Assembly (NCBI GenBank): GCA_015499995.1
Contig: JADNRV010000193.1
Location: 1-64,000, forward strand
Direction: 5' to 3'
Origin: Flammula alnicola
Lineage: Eukaryota > Basidiomycota > Agaricomycetes > Agaricales > Strophariaceae
DNA length: 64,000 bases
Position 1 is the first letter of the stretch, and every line of letters starts with the position of its first letter. Positions 46,601 through 58,253 of this stretch are shown here, one piece after another. Made by a program: the position numbers and the translations under genes. The notes beneath the pieces are model-generated. The model had not been told where the DNA came from and searched no databases. It saw only the letters and a list, made by a program, of their open reading frames with translations.

Positions 46601-47129
46601 AGTAATCCGACGCTCGCGAATGGTATGCCGGATCAGTGCTGAACTCTTCGATTTCGCCCTCAAACTCGTCCGAACTGTCAACGCTGTCTTCCCATCTTCC
46701 CTCGACTTCTACCGCCTCCTCGTCCACTCCGCGACCCACTCCAACACCGACAGGCAGGCTCTGCTTGCAGTAGGGGCACGTATCCCCGATCACACCTGTC
46801 GCGGTACCCGCACTTTCACGCCGCTGCCGCCGGGCAACGACGACACCAGGCCCAACTCCATTAGACGTCGAAGCGGCTGCGATAGACAGCGCATGTGAGC
46901 GGGGGTTGTACAGGACAACCTGGTTAGAGGCATGTAAGATAGGCTGCCACTGTTCTTGCTCTTCTTCCAGCGTGTCCTGAGATGAAAGGAGGCTCGACCG
47001 CGAGCTCCGTGTGCGGAGTGGCGAATGCGACTCGGTGAATGGAAATGCCACGAGTGCGCGTGAAGAGGCTGAGTTGGGTGAGTTGGAGGTCATTAGTGGT
47101 GTTTCGTTTGTGAATCCGTGTATATTCAT
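43699..47129 (-). CDS. IKS1-like serine/threonine protein kinase with CxxC motif and C-terminal hydrophobic segment
   Basis: ATG 47129 (MNIHGFTNETPLM) begins a disordered N-terminus holding DTCPYCKQSLPVG, a small zinc-knuckle-like CxxC. The kinase domain follows: EEYKLGMGANGSVFLCQ (glycine loop), HFAVKKIAVG (Lys), LLERLHHPNIITY, VLMQWAEGGSLDDFI, ILHLDLKPGNVLL (catalytic loop), MLSDFGTSRDM, EYTAPESLP and SKADMWSLGMILHKLLF. Between the SLDDF segment and the catalytic loop lies a disordered insert of about 160 residues (from about 45804 to 45290). The C-terminal exons read LLENLLHKSPAARPSSERVS and then LVAVLLLSVALVDTVI and LALFHLSVLW, likely membrane segments. The architecture matches fungal IKS1-type kinases; all catalytic residues are present. 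Exon junctions in the core checked in phase; the last two exons are less certain. Confidence 0.82.
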
Positions 47130-47751
47130 AGACCAGCTTTCGTTGTGGCGTGTCGCAAACTGTACAATCCGTCCTTACGCCGCAGTGTAAAGCTCTGGAT
47201 CGCGCTGATTCTGGTGTTTTTACAGACAGAGGATACCAATGGTGTGTTACGTCGAATAGAGATCTGTATTGACGAGTATAATGCTGCAATCCATTCATAA
47301 GATGATAGTATCAACGAACCAACAAAGAACGCTCAAACATCTTTGAGCCCACCTTTTGGCTTTATTATTTCGTCTGCCCGCTGCAGATATCTTTCAAATG
47401 CTTCAATGTCGAGGATTATAAACAAGAAGTGATGTACCCACCGGTTTTAGCTCAACCGAAAAAGCTCATTCGCGAACACTGTGAGTCTGACTCTGACTCT
47501 AGAGGACTCGAGCTCGCTGTCCGCAATCACGTGCCACTGGTGAGCAACGACTATGACGTATGCAGCTAGCCTCGTAAACTCTAGCTTGAACTCTAGCCTC
47601 CACCGAGTAACTCAGGACCAATAAAACGTGTCATTATCTAGTCATTATTTTCGTACGTCGGCCAGATATTCATTACTGTAAGTACAACTAGGCTGATGGA
47701 CTTTCGTCGTCTGTCCTCCTGAGTCCTCGGCGTTGGACTCTTAAATGACAT

Positions 47752-48126
47752 TTACATGGCACCCTCGCTCCTGGAGATGACGTACCTATCCACACAAATT
47801 TATATTAGCTATGTTTGTGGTCTCCTGCTAATTGAAAGGACAAAGGTGCATACCACGCATGGATGACACCTGGTATCCAGCCGAGGATAGTCAAACAGAT
47901 GTTGATCCAAAATTCTTGCGCAACACATCGTTAGGATCCTGAAAGCAAGATTACAAATATATGTACCTGATTTGAATCCTTTCTTTAGGAAGACGGATAC
48001 TGGAGGGAGGATTCTGTCGTAACGCAAAGCTCGTTAGTTCTGGAACAAACAACGTATAGCTGAGGGAACATACATTGCGAGAAGATACAGGAATACGTCC
48101 CAGTTCGAAGAAACGACCTTTGCCAT
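47752..48126 (-). CDS. PMP3: Plasma membrane proteolipid PMP3-type small protein (64 aa)
   Basis: Four small exons from ATG 48126 join in frame to 64 residues: MAKVVSSNWDVFLYLLAI, ILPPVSVFLKKGFKS, EFWINICLTILGWIPGVIHA and WYVISRSEGAM, stop at 47752-47754. Two hydrophobic helices flank the basic loop LKKGFKS, the hallmark of the PMP3/UPF0057 family, which modulates plasma-membrane potential and salt tolerance. Introns have GTATGT, GTACAT and GTATGC donors; the middle one has a CTAAC branch site and an AAG acceptor. The coding exons are too short for simple ORF calling. The C-terminus after HAW lacks the usual IIxxY segment and ends in RSEGAM, so the last splice should be confirmed. Confidence 0.85.
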
Positions 48127-48814
48127 CTTTCTTGTTCGATAAGGATGGGGGTTACTGATTGGAAGTTGTAATTGGTATAAGTTGGAGATGGTCTTGCTGG
48201 CCAGTGCTTGTTTAAATATGGATCCACAACGGGCCTCGGCTTATGCAGTACACGCTGCATTCAAATTGAGGACATTGGCCAAAATATGACGTCATGTTCC
48301 CTATTTATAAGGTCAATGAAAAGTGCTAGGACCATCGCTCTCTATGATGAAAATTGATGTTCTATCGACGGCCTTAGAACCAGCTAAAACGTAGATCTTT
48401 TCATGAGGTTTCCGGGAGCCTGAGAATGAGTGAATGAACACAATAAGTAAGCCCAGATTGGAGCCTGGACGATGACCTTCCGGGAGTTGGATGCTATTTC
48501 CCGGAGACGTCAGGAATCACACATTTAAGGTGTTAATGTTTTTATGTTTTTCTCCAAAGTTAAAGCTTAAAGGACTGGATGTTATGCTTGAGAGATGCAT
48601 TTCACGCGACTGTTGAGCTTAATTACTAAATTGGCCATTTCTCGTAAAGCGATCACGTGATCTTCACTTCGCCCCTGAAATGAACAGAACAAGCAACAAA
48701 AAATGAATTTTGCAACTCGAACTTTACTTTGACACGCGCCATTTCTTACGAGAGACCAGAAAAAGGACGCCTACCTTAGTGGACGCGCCAAACACGTCGA
48801 ATTTTACCCAAAAT
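48127..48814. promoter_or_regulatory. Divergent promoter region between PMP3 and the 2OG oxygenase gene
   Basis: The two genes point away from each other and share 688 bases. No TATA box was assigned; the part near 48650-48665 contains GATCACGTGATC, a perfect 12-base palindrome with an E-box core. Confidence 0.45.
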
Positions 48815-51800
48815 ATGTCGTTGACGAAGCTGGGAAACAGTAATGCCGTCGCCGCCGGTGAAATGGGGTTTTCGAACGCGAGTTATACCGCAAACGACGA
48901 CGAAGAGGATGAAGAGAATGACCGGAATGAAGATGAATCGGAGGACGAGAACGAAGGTGCAGATGAAGAAGAGGATGAAGACCTCTCAGATGGCGAGGAT
49001 CTCTGCGTAACTTTTCGTTTTCCTCCGAATTTACGCGTCATACTTATCATGCGTATAGGAAGACCTCGAAAACGCCCTCGAATCAAGCAATTTCGCGTTT
49101 AAAGGCTCTTACTACCATGCTTCTCTGCAACCCTCCGCACCCAATCCATGCATAAAAATATCCGGATGCGGACTTATTGGTCTTCCGCTCAGCGAGCGTG
49201 ATGCGAGAGGAATTATCTCTCGTGCCTCCCTCGCGCCTTTTGGGAGAGGCGTACAAACCGTCGTGGATCAATCGGTGCGGCATACTTGGGAAATTGAGCC
49301 TAGAGACATCAAGTTTGGGAATTCAGAGTGGAAGGCATGGATCGAGGGCGTTTGCTTGAAAGCAGTCTGCGAGGGGTTGGGAGTGGAGATGAACGCGAAA
49401 TGTGGGCCGAAGATGGAGCTATACAAACTGCTTCTCTACGAGAAGGGATCACAGTATGGGTTGCATTGAAATATTTATCCGACGCAATATTTACCTCTAT
49501 TCTCTCTCTAGCTTTTTACCACACCAAGAGTAAGTCCTGCCTTGGTCTCTCCTTGGAAGTTGTCAATCATAATTCCCTTTGATTTTTTTTACAGTACCGA
49601 AAAGGCGAATGGAATGTTCGGAACCGCAGTTATAGTACTTCCATCCGAATATACCGGCGGACAAGTCGTCGTTTCTCACTCAACAACGACCAAGACTATC
49701 GACTTTGCGTCAAACTCTCTCGCTTCCACCGCTCTCCTCGCGTGGTACACCGACGTCAGACACGAAGTCAAGCCCATCACCTCAGGATACCGCCTTGCGC
49801 TCTCCTACAATCTTGTGCAATCCACGCCCGGCGTTGGGCGTCCAATGCTCCCTGACACGAGCGACAACGCTGACCAACTCCGGCGCATCCTTAAAAAGTG
49901 GCACCTGAGGCGCTACAAGAAGGAGCCGGAACCACGGTTTGTCGCGTACTTGCTGCAGCACCAGTACAGCGCTGCGAACCTGACAGCGGGGCAAAGCGCG
50001 TTGAAGGGCACGGATAAGCACCGGGTGGCCGTTCTCCGAGAAGTTGCGGAAGAGCTAGGGTATCTGGTTGGACTCGCTAGCCTGGAGCACATTGTTTCGG
50101 GCACGGCGGAGCCTGAAGATTATGAGTATGGGCGGTATAGTAAACGAGGGAGGTATGGGCATGGATGTGCATACGACGACGATGAGGAGGAGGAGGAAGA
50201 TGAGGACACGGATGACTATGAAGGATGCTCACCGGGGATGGAGGAAATTCTCGAAATGAGCACCACCATGTCGGATCTTACGGATTTGGATGGGCATATG
50301 CTGCTTGCTACGGCGGGCCGAGGTGTCAGCGTTCGCTTACGGGAAGGGTGTTTGATACCGCAGGAGCCATTCGAAGATGTGGAACCCGATCATAAAGAGT
50401 ATGAGGGATACATGGGCAATGTGAGTAGGTTTCTGTGGACATTGCGAATTAAATGACTGACCAGGCGTTCTTTTCGGAATACACAGTATGGGGAACGGTA
50501 GACCACTGTAAGAGTTTCGAAGATCAGTAATGCTACAGAATCACTGACAATAAAATTGAATCTAGTTTATCGCCGCACCGTGCTTGTGCTCTTGCATGAA
50601 GACGACAAAGATGACATCCTCTATTCTATATATGGCCTTAGATATGCCTTTCAGATGCTCGACCGTTCCACAACCATCCCGCCATCGGAGGACGACAGGC
50701 GTTGGGTGGAGCGCATCCTCAAGAGCACCACGTCCTTGAATAAGGAACAGGTGCTGAAGGTGGTCGAATACGCGAGGAGATGGCGAGATGTTAATATGTG
50801 GAAGCGCATCATGAAGGCGAATATCTGCACGCTGGGGAATCTGGGTACCGAAGAACTCGTGAAGGCCTGGAAAGCGTTTGGCTTCGAAGGCGTGCATCTC
50901 AGGTTGGTGTTAGCCTGTTTGTGTGATTTAATTTCTTCGGTACTGACGAGATTTTGATTAATTCAGCTTCGAGGAGATTTTAGCGCGGTCGGCGTATGTA
51001 ACTCAGCTTCAGGAACGACTCGACTTCATCAACAAGTTGCCAGAGTATGCATCGTCAAACGAGAAGCAGGCCGTCGGCGCTTGGTGCCAGAAGGAATCGG
51101 ATAAAGTCATCGCATCGTTTAAGACCACAGACGTGAAAGGAATCCCAGTTCTTATGCAAATTATTCGTACAAGTGGATTAGACTCGTTCCAGCGGGTGTG
51201 AGTCCCTTTTCTATTTCTTTTCACGAAGGTCCCCAATTAATTTCAATATGGCTAGCATCTTGCCAAATTTGTTAAAGGTTGATGGCTATGCTTTCTTCAT
51301 GGCGCTGGGAAAGGCTTTGAGAGATGACCGACCCGCCGTCATTGAGCGGCAGCGTCAGACGCAAGTTGTAACCCATGAACAACCTGTGAACCCCAATTCT
51401 CCTCAAAAAACTGTAGATGATTTGATTCAGCAGTGTCTACAAACAGCTGCGTCGCAATGGTCCTCCTCAATCGACCGCATTATCGACATCATAGACAAGA
51501 CCTTGGTCTACGATTACCCCGATATTTGCAGGACGCTGCTTGTTGATATCTTGAAAAGTCCAGGATCGTCGGCCAACAAGTTTTCCCAGCTGTACACCCC
51601 GTTGATACCCCGCTTGCATGATCTCTTACGGAGGAGGAACCAGGACATCTGTTCGCCTCCGTTCAGCGGCCTCATACAGGTGCTCATTGGCATCTACCTA
51701 CGCGACATCCTCGGGAAGAAACCCAATTTTCACCAGCAGCGCTTGCGCAAGATTGGCTGCGGATGCGGAGATTGCAAAATCCTTGATCATTTCATTGTCA

Positions 51801-52279
51801 ACCTTCCCAATGAATCGCAGACCTTTAGTATGGCTCAGCCACGTCGAACGCACCTCGAGCGATACCTCGCAACCTGTCCAGATCTGTGTACTTACACAAC
51901 GGTTAGGTACGGCAGCCCGCATCGTCTCATCGTGACAAAACTCCCGGAAGTGGTGCTTGCGTCGACGTGGAATGCAAGACAGAGAGCCGCGTTGAAGTTT
52001 TTGGCTTTGATTGGGCCTGACGACATCATTGCCAAGATTATGGGCGGGAGATACGGGGACGTGAAGAACGCGATCGCAGGATCTCAGCAATTTGGTTCTG
52101 CACCACCAATTATGACAGTCAGCATGGCTCGGAGCAGCAATTTGGGAACACAGGCTGCATCGTCCCGAGCTTCCCATCTACAAGCAGCCCACAACGTACC
52201 ATCAGCCGCTGCAGACGGACAAAAGGCGAAGAACAAGAGGAAGAATGGACCCAATACCATCTCCGGCCCTGTTACCTGA
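48815..52279 (+). CDS. Fungal 2OG-Fe(II) oxygenase (prolyl 4-hydroxylase-like) with acidic N-terminus
   Basis: ATG 48815 begins MSLTKLGNSNAVAAGEMGFS, then a tract of about 35 residues that is almost all Asp/Glu. After an intron at 49007 the catalytic domain starts: EDLENALESSNFAFKGSYYH, RASLAPFGRGVQTVVDQSVR, WEIEPRDIKFGNSEWKAWIE, MELYKLLLYEKGSHFLPHQD and TEKANGMFGTAVIVLPSEYT. The HQD pair (joined over two introns) and the later His in WYTDVRHEVKPITSGYRLAL form the HxD...H iron triad, and the Arg in SGYR would bind 2-oxoglutarate. A second acidic run (about 50185-50215) interrupts the downstream part. The long C-terminal region (LPNLLKVDGYAFFMALGKAL, RLRKIGCGCGDCKILDHFIV) is helical with a CxCxxC cluster of unknown role. 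The substrate is unknown. No frame break was found. Confidence 0.85.
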
Positions 52280-52722
52280 AGCCCTTCAGGCTGATGGGCG
52301 CAACACTCAGTTTCATGGCCTACACTGCACATATTTTATACCCTTCATTGGTTATATTTCTCGAAACTATATTTTTCGAAACTACTCGACTTCTCGATCT
52401 CTATGTCACCGTATAATGCTTTAAATTTTCTGCATACTCTTTCCGACTGTATCGATCCAGAGTTTTCAGGGTCTGAAGCAGCTGGATATAAACAATGATC
52501 ATTGAGCAACGGTCCCATGCAAGGACCGCCGTAATTACAATTGTCATGAAAACTTTTATGTAAATCGTGAACTATAAAGGTCGTGAAAAATGTCCATGCT
52601 AACGGACAGGCTTATTTTCAAAGTCAAAAGCCGTGGAATTAATTAATATCACTGCTTCAAAATTGATAGTGATACCTGGCCACATTGAGAGTCATCATTC
52701 GTTTTAGGAGGAAAGGGTTATA
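52280..52722. other. Convergent 3' intergenic region
   Basis: A/T-rich sequence between the stops of the oxygenase gene and the second P450. It should hold both terminators; no gene. Confidence 0.45.
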
Positions 52723-54919
52723 TTAGTTTGCTGAAAACACGTACTCTTCCGTTTCAGTTGAGCGTATAAAGGCCTCTATCTCCTTCGTCCTCGGTCGAAT
52801 GGAGCATTTGAAAGGAAGGGGAATTCTAGGAACAGATGAGTATTTTGACAACTTCTTTGCATGCTTAACGTACTGAATGACGCCAGGTCCGTATGGATGA
52901 TCTAAGCCTCCAGTCACATCTGACCTGCTGATTTCAAAGGCTGCTATGAGAGACGCGACAGTGATCCAGATAGAGGAAGCAGCCATGTAGCGACCAGGAC
53001 AAATCCTAAAGAAATGAATCGATCATGTACACGTATTTAACAAGGGTAAACCTACCTTCTGCCAAATCCCCAGATAGCGAATCCTGGATCCTTCACAGTC
53101 TTGTTTAAGCCTAGGCCATCTTCCGTCAGGAACCTTTCAGGCTTGAAGATGAATGGATCAGGATAGAGGGTCTCGTCGTGTAACATCGCCCTATACAAGG
53201 AGAATTTCAGTATAATGAGATAAAGATTAAATAGTAATGGATCACACTGACCATGCATTCCCAATGATGATGCATCCTTTCGGAATTCTGTATCCTTTGT
53301 ATCCACCTTCGGCATTAGAAAAGTGAGGCAAAGCTATTTGCAATGTTTAAAAAAATCTGAGACAACTGGAAAAACATGATGCTCACCGAGGGGGGTGGTG
53401 GGCCTCCAACGCATACTTTCCTTAACTATAGCAGTGATGTACGGCAGCGAAGATTCGTCACTAAAAGTGGGCAGAGTTCCAGGTTTAACCACCCTATCGA
53501 TTTCCTCGTGAGCTCGCTTCAGAACTTCTGGATGATTAAGAAGCGCCAAGATGCAAGTTGCAACCGCTCCCATAGTCTTTAAAAAATGTGAATAAAGATA
53601 TACCAGGAAGATACTTATTGACATACTGAATCAGCTCCGGCTACCGCATATGAGCAATTATGAGTTCAATATATCCCTAAGCATGAGTATGAAACGACAA
53701 ACCTCCAAACAAAGTACCTGCGACAGATTTAATATCGTCTTCCTGTTTACTGATATCAAGCCTGTCGTCAAGCTTGCCCAGGCTTGAAAAGCAGAATGAC
53801 GGTCGAGATGCTCCTTTTTCCTGGACAAGGAAAAGAAAAAGGGTTATACGCGCATAAATTGTTGTAACCATAGAACTCACAATTTCCTGCTTGGCGCTCT
53901 CATATGGTACATCTCGCATTGCTAATGCAAGGCGATGCCACTCCTTTGCCTTCCTCTTAAACCCTGCACCCGGCAGCCAGCCGGGCACATATTTCAATGC
54001 AGGAATGATATCGACAAGATATGTTCCTGGAATAAGGGCAGAGACGACCGGGTCAACCCCAGCTTTTGCCATAGCAATGTATTTATCAGTCTTCGTGGCA
54101 ATCTCCAGGCCATAGGCAGCTGAGAGTATTGCCTCTCCAGAAAGACTAGAAGCCGTCAACATTCCATGACATAAATTGAGGAAGAAAGACGGACTGTCGG
54201 AGGTTCCCTAGCAGATCATCAGGATCGTCCAATAGGCGACGAACAAGGCTTCGTGCAGATTTGAGCTCGTGCGGAAGAAATTTCCTGGCAGCAGACGGGT
54301 GGAAGGAGTGATGCATGAGCCGTCGATGCCTACGCCTGTAGAAGTAGGTTAGAATGTGAACAAAGCATCAATTATTTTGAAAGAATACCATCGATCTCCT
54401 ACGTATACCTGCATTAGATAGCGAAGCTCATTAAAGCAGAAAAAGTCAACGTACCATAATCCATAAACCCAAAGTTGAAATCCCATCCCATTAACTCGGT
54501 AACCATGGGTAATCGTGACCTATAGATAGGACATCAACTAAGATGTTGCAGTGGACAGCTGAACCATCGTACCGGCCAGAATATAGCGACGATTTCTTCT
54601 CAAGTAGTTCTATCGCTGCCTGGTGCGTTCCAAGCACAACAATATGAGTGCCCGCAACATCAAGATGAAGAATGTCGGTATCTGGGGAGATGTCTAGTCA
54701 TTAATTCGCTAGCTAGGATAGGTTTGACGAACCAAGTTCTTTGCTCCACCTATCATACGTCTTCCATTCCAGCTCGCGGGGCATATTCAGCAAGTTTCCA
54801 ATGAAAGGCAGCGTTTTGGGGCCAGGAGGGAGAGGAAGATGGTTTCTCCGACGCGCTACATAGTGATACAAGGTCCAGAGAAATGAGAAAGTGGCGAGAG
54901 CATCGAGAATGCTAATCAT
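52723..54919 (-). CDS. Cytochrome P450, apparently intact
   Basis: ATG 54919 gives MISILDALATFSFLWTLYHY, a membrane anchor, then HLPLPPGPKTLPFIGNLLNM. Exons continue with DTDILHLDVAGTHIVVLGTH, MVTELMGWDFNFGFMDYG, ALAMRDVPYESAKQEI, SVAGTLFGG followed by an AGADS-type I-helix, LPYITAIVKESMRWRPTTPL (ExxR), DPFIFKPERFL and the heme loop AIWGFGRRICPGRYMAASS, to a stop at 52723. All P450 hallmarks are in order and every junction checked keeps frame. A start further upstream at 55042 would be a GTG and is rejected. It is a membrane-bound monooxygenase, similar in layout to the 38-40 kb P450 but with clearly different sequence, so the two are not recent duplicates. The substrate is unknown. Confidence 0.87.
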
Positions 54920-55739
54920 GTTCGATACAAAGGGTGTCAAGAGACTCCAGGGCACCAGCTCATGGTTGGGTCTCCATATATGTTGAAGCGGGGAATTCAG
55001 TGCAGGTGAACTAACCGGTTCCAACCCATATGCAAGGGTCACCTACATATGTCAAGTGGCCCCCGAACTGTCACTCTTGAGAACCTTATCAAGGCCTCGT
55101 GGTGAAGTCCTTTCAGATGTCGAAGCAGGACAAGGATGAACTAAGTAGCCGAACTTTCTTCCCGTCATGTGCATTCTCGTATGAAGATAGTCAGAATGTT
55201 GAAGTTCTGACTCGTATTGTGGATTCTGAATTGAAAAAGATGGTTGGTGTATCCCGATGTATCAACGCTGCAGATGAAAGATACGCTCTATGTTGTGGGC
55301 AGTGCTCGGGATGGTTTACATAAATTACGTTGTTCGAATTCTGTTCTAGAAACACCAACGGCTAGCTCCGGCTGCTCTAGGCACCCGTTGGCGGCATTTC
55401 ATCTCATTATAATTGGGGTTCGGAAGTCACCAAATTCAAGCTGAAAATCCAGACAGAGACGGAGACACTACTATGTACGAGAATGGTCATGATTTCAATT
55501 CAGAAATTGCTCAGTTCCAAGACACCATCGATAAGTACTAAGTACGTACGTACTCAAAAGGAAACCTGGCGGTCGTAGATGGTCGATGAATGGTTATAAT
55601 TACGCAGGCCTGGCTGGGCTAGAATGCAGCGGCTGATATGTGAGTTTTGTATGTGAACGCAGAATGTTGGATGCAATTGGTGGGACCAAATGAGTAGACG
55701 TCAGAAATGGCGAAAGGGAGAGCCTGGGCAAACCTCAAA
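54920..55739. other. Intergenic region between P450 and F-box genes
   Basis: About 0.8 kb with only short unrecognised ORFs on the plus strand. Confidence 0.4.
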
Positions 55740-57464
55740 TCACCACGTCTCGCCATCTAAGCCATACGCACACGCCACGCGACCGTCTGGACAATATTCG
55801 CCATCAAATTTCGGTCTCGTATTTGGAGGATCCGGGATGTCCATATCACCATTTTCTGCGAAGCTTGAGATCGCGCGGATGTGATCGGCGCAAAAAAGCA
55901 TGAGGTTCCATAGAACTAATTCTCCGCAGCACGAACGTCTCTGTATCGTTATATCACGGAGATCCCACTTCGCAAGTGACTCGTAAGTTCTCAACTCGTT
56001 TATGAAAGGATGGACGTCTTCGCTGGGTGGCTAACGAACATTTGATCACTATCGTCAGCTTCAGAATATGGGCATAGATCAAATACGCACCAAATGCCGG
56101 GGAAAAACTGTCCTGGAGTAATCGAAAACATCGTCTCGCATGCGATCTTGCCAATCTGCAGCTTCAAAACCTTCAAGCGTTGTAGGTCTTCTGCGAAATT
56201 GGCGAGAAGCCTCGAATCCAGCTGATAAAGTGAAACGGAGAACTTGGAGAGAATGCATGCCGGATTCCTATGGTTCAGAACGCTAAGAAGTCGGGCAAGT
56301 TCCGACGGCGCGATGGGGCCGTCGATTTCCAGGGATTCCAGAACGGCTGCATGTCCTTTCAAAAAAGCCAGTGTGTGTTCCCAAGACATTGCCATGATTT
56401 CTGCCGACATTGTCAAGGATCGCAGGTTGGAGAGTTTGAGATTAGAGAAAGTGAATTGATAAGAGCTCCATGGGGTCAGGGGCAAGGATGTCAACAAGGA
56501 AAGGTTACGGACGGTCTGGCCATGTTGTTGAATAAACAGGGTCGAGCGTATAGGTTTGTCGGGAGGAAGGGGCGCGGGTAGGGAGAGGTCGAGATCCATT
56601 GATGAAAGATGTTCAAAATGTCCGAGGTTCTCGTAGAAGAGAGACATATCGTGCATCGGCATGCATCGAACAGAGAGGGATTCAAGACTGTCCTTGATCC
56701 AGTTGACAAAAGATGCCACAGCAACCTGAGCGTTAGCAAGTTCGTCCGCGCGCGAATGGTGGCATTTTATGGTGATCCGTAAATTTCTGACGCGGGGCAG
56801 CGCGGCTACCGGTAGAGGAAACATGGAGTTCAATTTTGTCGTGGTAACGCATGACCTGAGATCCTGTAGGGTCTGGGAGACACAAGGCCATAAGACGTCA
56901 ATATAGGGTGCCGGAAAATCGTTGAAAAAATCCCAATCCATACTGAACTCGTGGATGTTAGTCAAGAGAGGCATAATCACGAGCAGTGCTTCCGTGACAT
57001 GGACTGAAGATTTAGAGAAAATGGAATGTTTTTCTCTCTTCCTTGTCTGGTGTTGCCTTCTACTTCCCACATGTTTAATCATACGACGCAAGACATTTGA
57101 AAATGCCCAACGCTTGCCCGCATCAGACGTTTCTGACTCTTCATCCTCCTCAACAAATTCCAGTTCGTGGAACAGATGCGGGGTAACGCTGAACGTACGG
57201 ACACGACGGGCGATGTCTACGTTCCTTCGAACAGCGACTACGTCAGTTCATCCGTTTGAATTATTTATTCATTGCCTGGGCATACCTAAGGCTGTGCAGC
57301 ATGCGCATTAAACAGTTATCAACCCGATCGAAGGTGATAACCCGATACTTTTCATCCATTGCTAGGTCGAAGAATATTCGATTGACCTCATAGAGGCCTT
57401 GCAAGGTTGCCAGAGAAAGATATCGGATGATGTGGCACCATATCTCGGGAGGGAGATCAACCAT
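55740..57464 (-). CDS. F-box-like protein with LRR-type body, one apparent -1 shift near the end
   Basis: ATG 57464 starts MVDLPPEIWCHIIRYLSLAT then LYEVNRIFFDLAMDEKYR, an F-box-like motif. After an intron comes VDIARRVRTFSVTPHLFHEL, an acidic segment (EFVEEDEESETSD) and a long leucine-rich body: LLTNIHEFSMDWDFFNDFPA, ALPRVRNLRITIKCHHSRAD, SLLTSLPLTPWSSYQFTFSN and SRLLANFAEDLQRLKVLKLQ. The last exon reads PSEDVHPFINELRTYESLAK and ends PDGRVACAYGLDGETW at 55740. The final splice (donor GTGCGT after FFPGIW) needs one base in the exon to keep frame. An SCF substrate receptor is expected. It resembles the gene at 21097 at the N-terminus, so both belong to one local subfamily. Confidence 0.7.
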
Positions 57465-58253
57465 AATATTTCGAGCCCAAAGGTACTGTATGCCTTGAAG
57501 AATCCTTGCGTGGAGAAGGGCGCAAGGATGAGAGGAATTGACGACGACGAAGTCCGGCGACGCCGCGTCACCAAAGCCGAGTCGGAGTCCGGCCCGTCCG
57601 GGGATACAGCTGCCGAGAATGGCAACTGAGCCGCTCGGCATATTCGGCTCCGAAAGTCAGCAAGCCCCGCACTGTAATTTGTGCGCATTCTACTGCTCAA
57701 TAAGTTTCCTTTATTGAAGGTCAAGAGCATGATAAGTATATATTATACCAGCGTCTACGGCCTTGCTCTGAATTTTCAAGTTAGTGATGCGTGAGACGTT
57801 GAGTGCCAGCGTCTGGTCCCTGCACAAGGCGAATGCCAAAAAAAGAAGGCGATGAGTTAGCAAGAAGCCACACTTCCCTTCGTTTAGCACTCTCTCTGAA
57901 GATATGGTTAAAAAGTATTACCTGGACGCCGATATTTCTTCGAGGTTGTGCAGCACGGTCACCCAGGTTCTTGAAGCATCTTCTCGGACATACATAACTC
58001 TTACTTATCTGACAACGGAGCTGTGAACAAGGCCCGTCGTTTAAATGTAAGGTCTTTATTTCATATCATTTTCATGATTTTTACTAGGTGCATATATACA
58101 GAAGGTTGAAGTTGTCATTTTTATAGAATGGTTCAGTTCACCGTTGAACTCTGGTTGAACTGGCAGAAGGTTGAAGTCGTCGGTTCACGCGCTCAGCAAG
58201 ATTCGGACACGGACAGGGCCACCAAAAGACAGACGGGCAAGGAGCAATAAAGG
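57465..58253. other. Intergenic region
   Basis: Promoter of the F-box gene and 3' end of the 58254 gene. ORFs in this interval are short and unrecognised. Confidence 0.4.
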
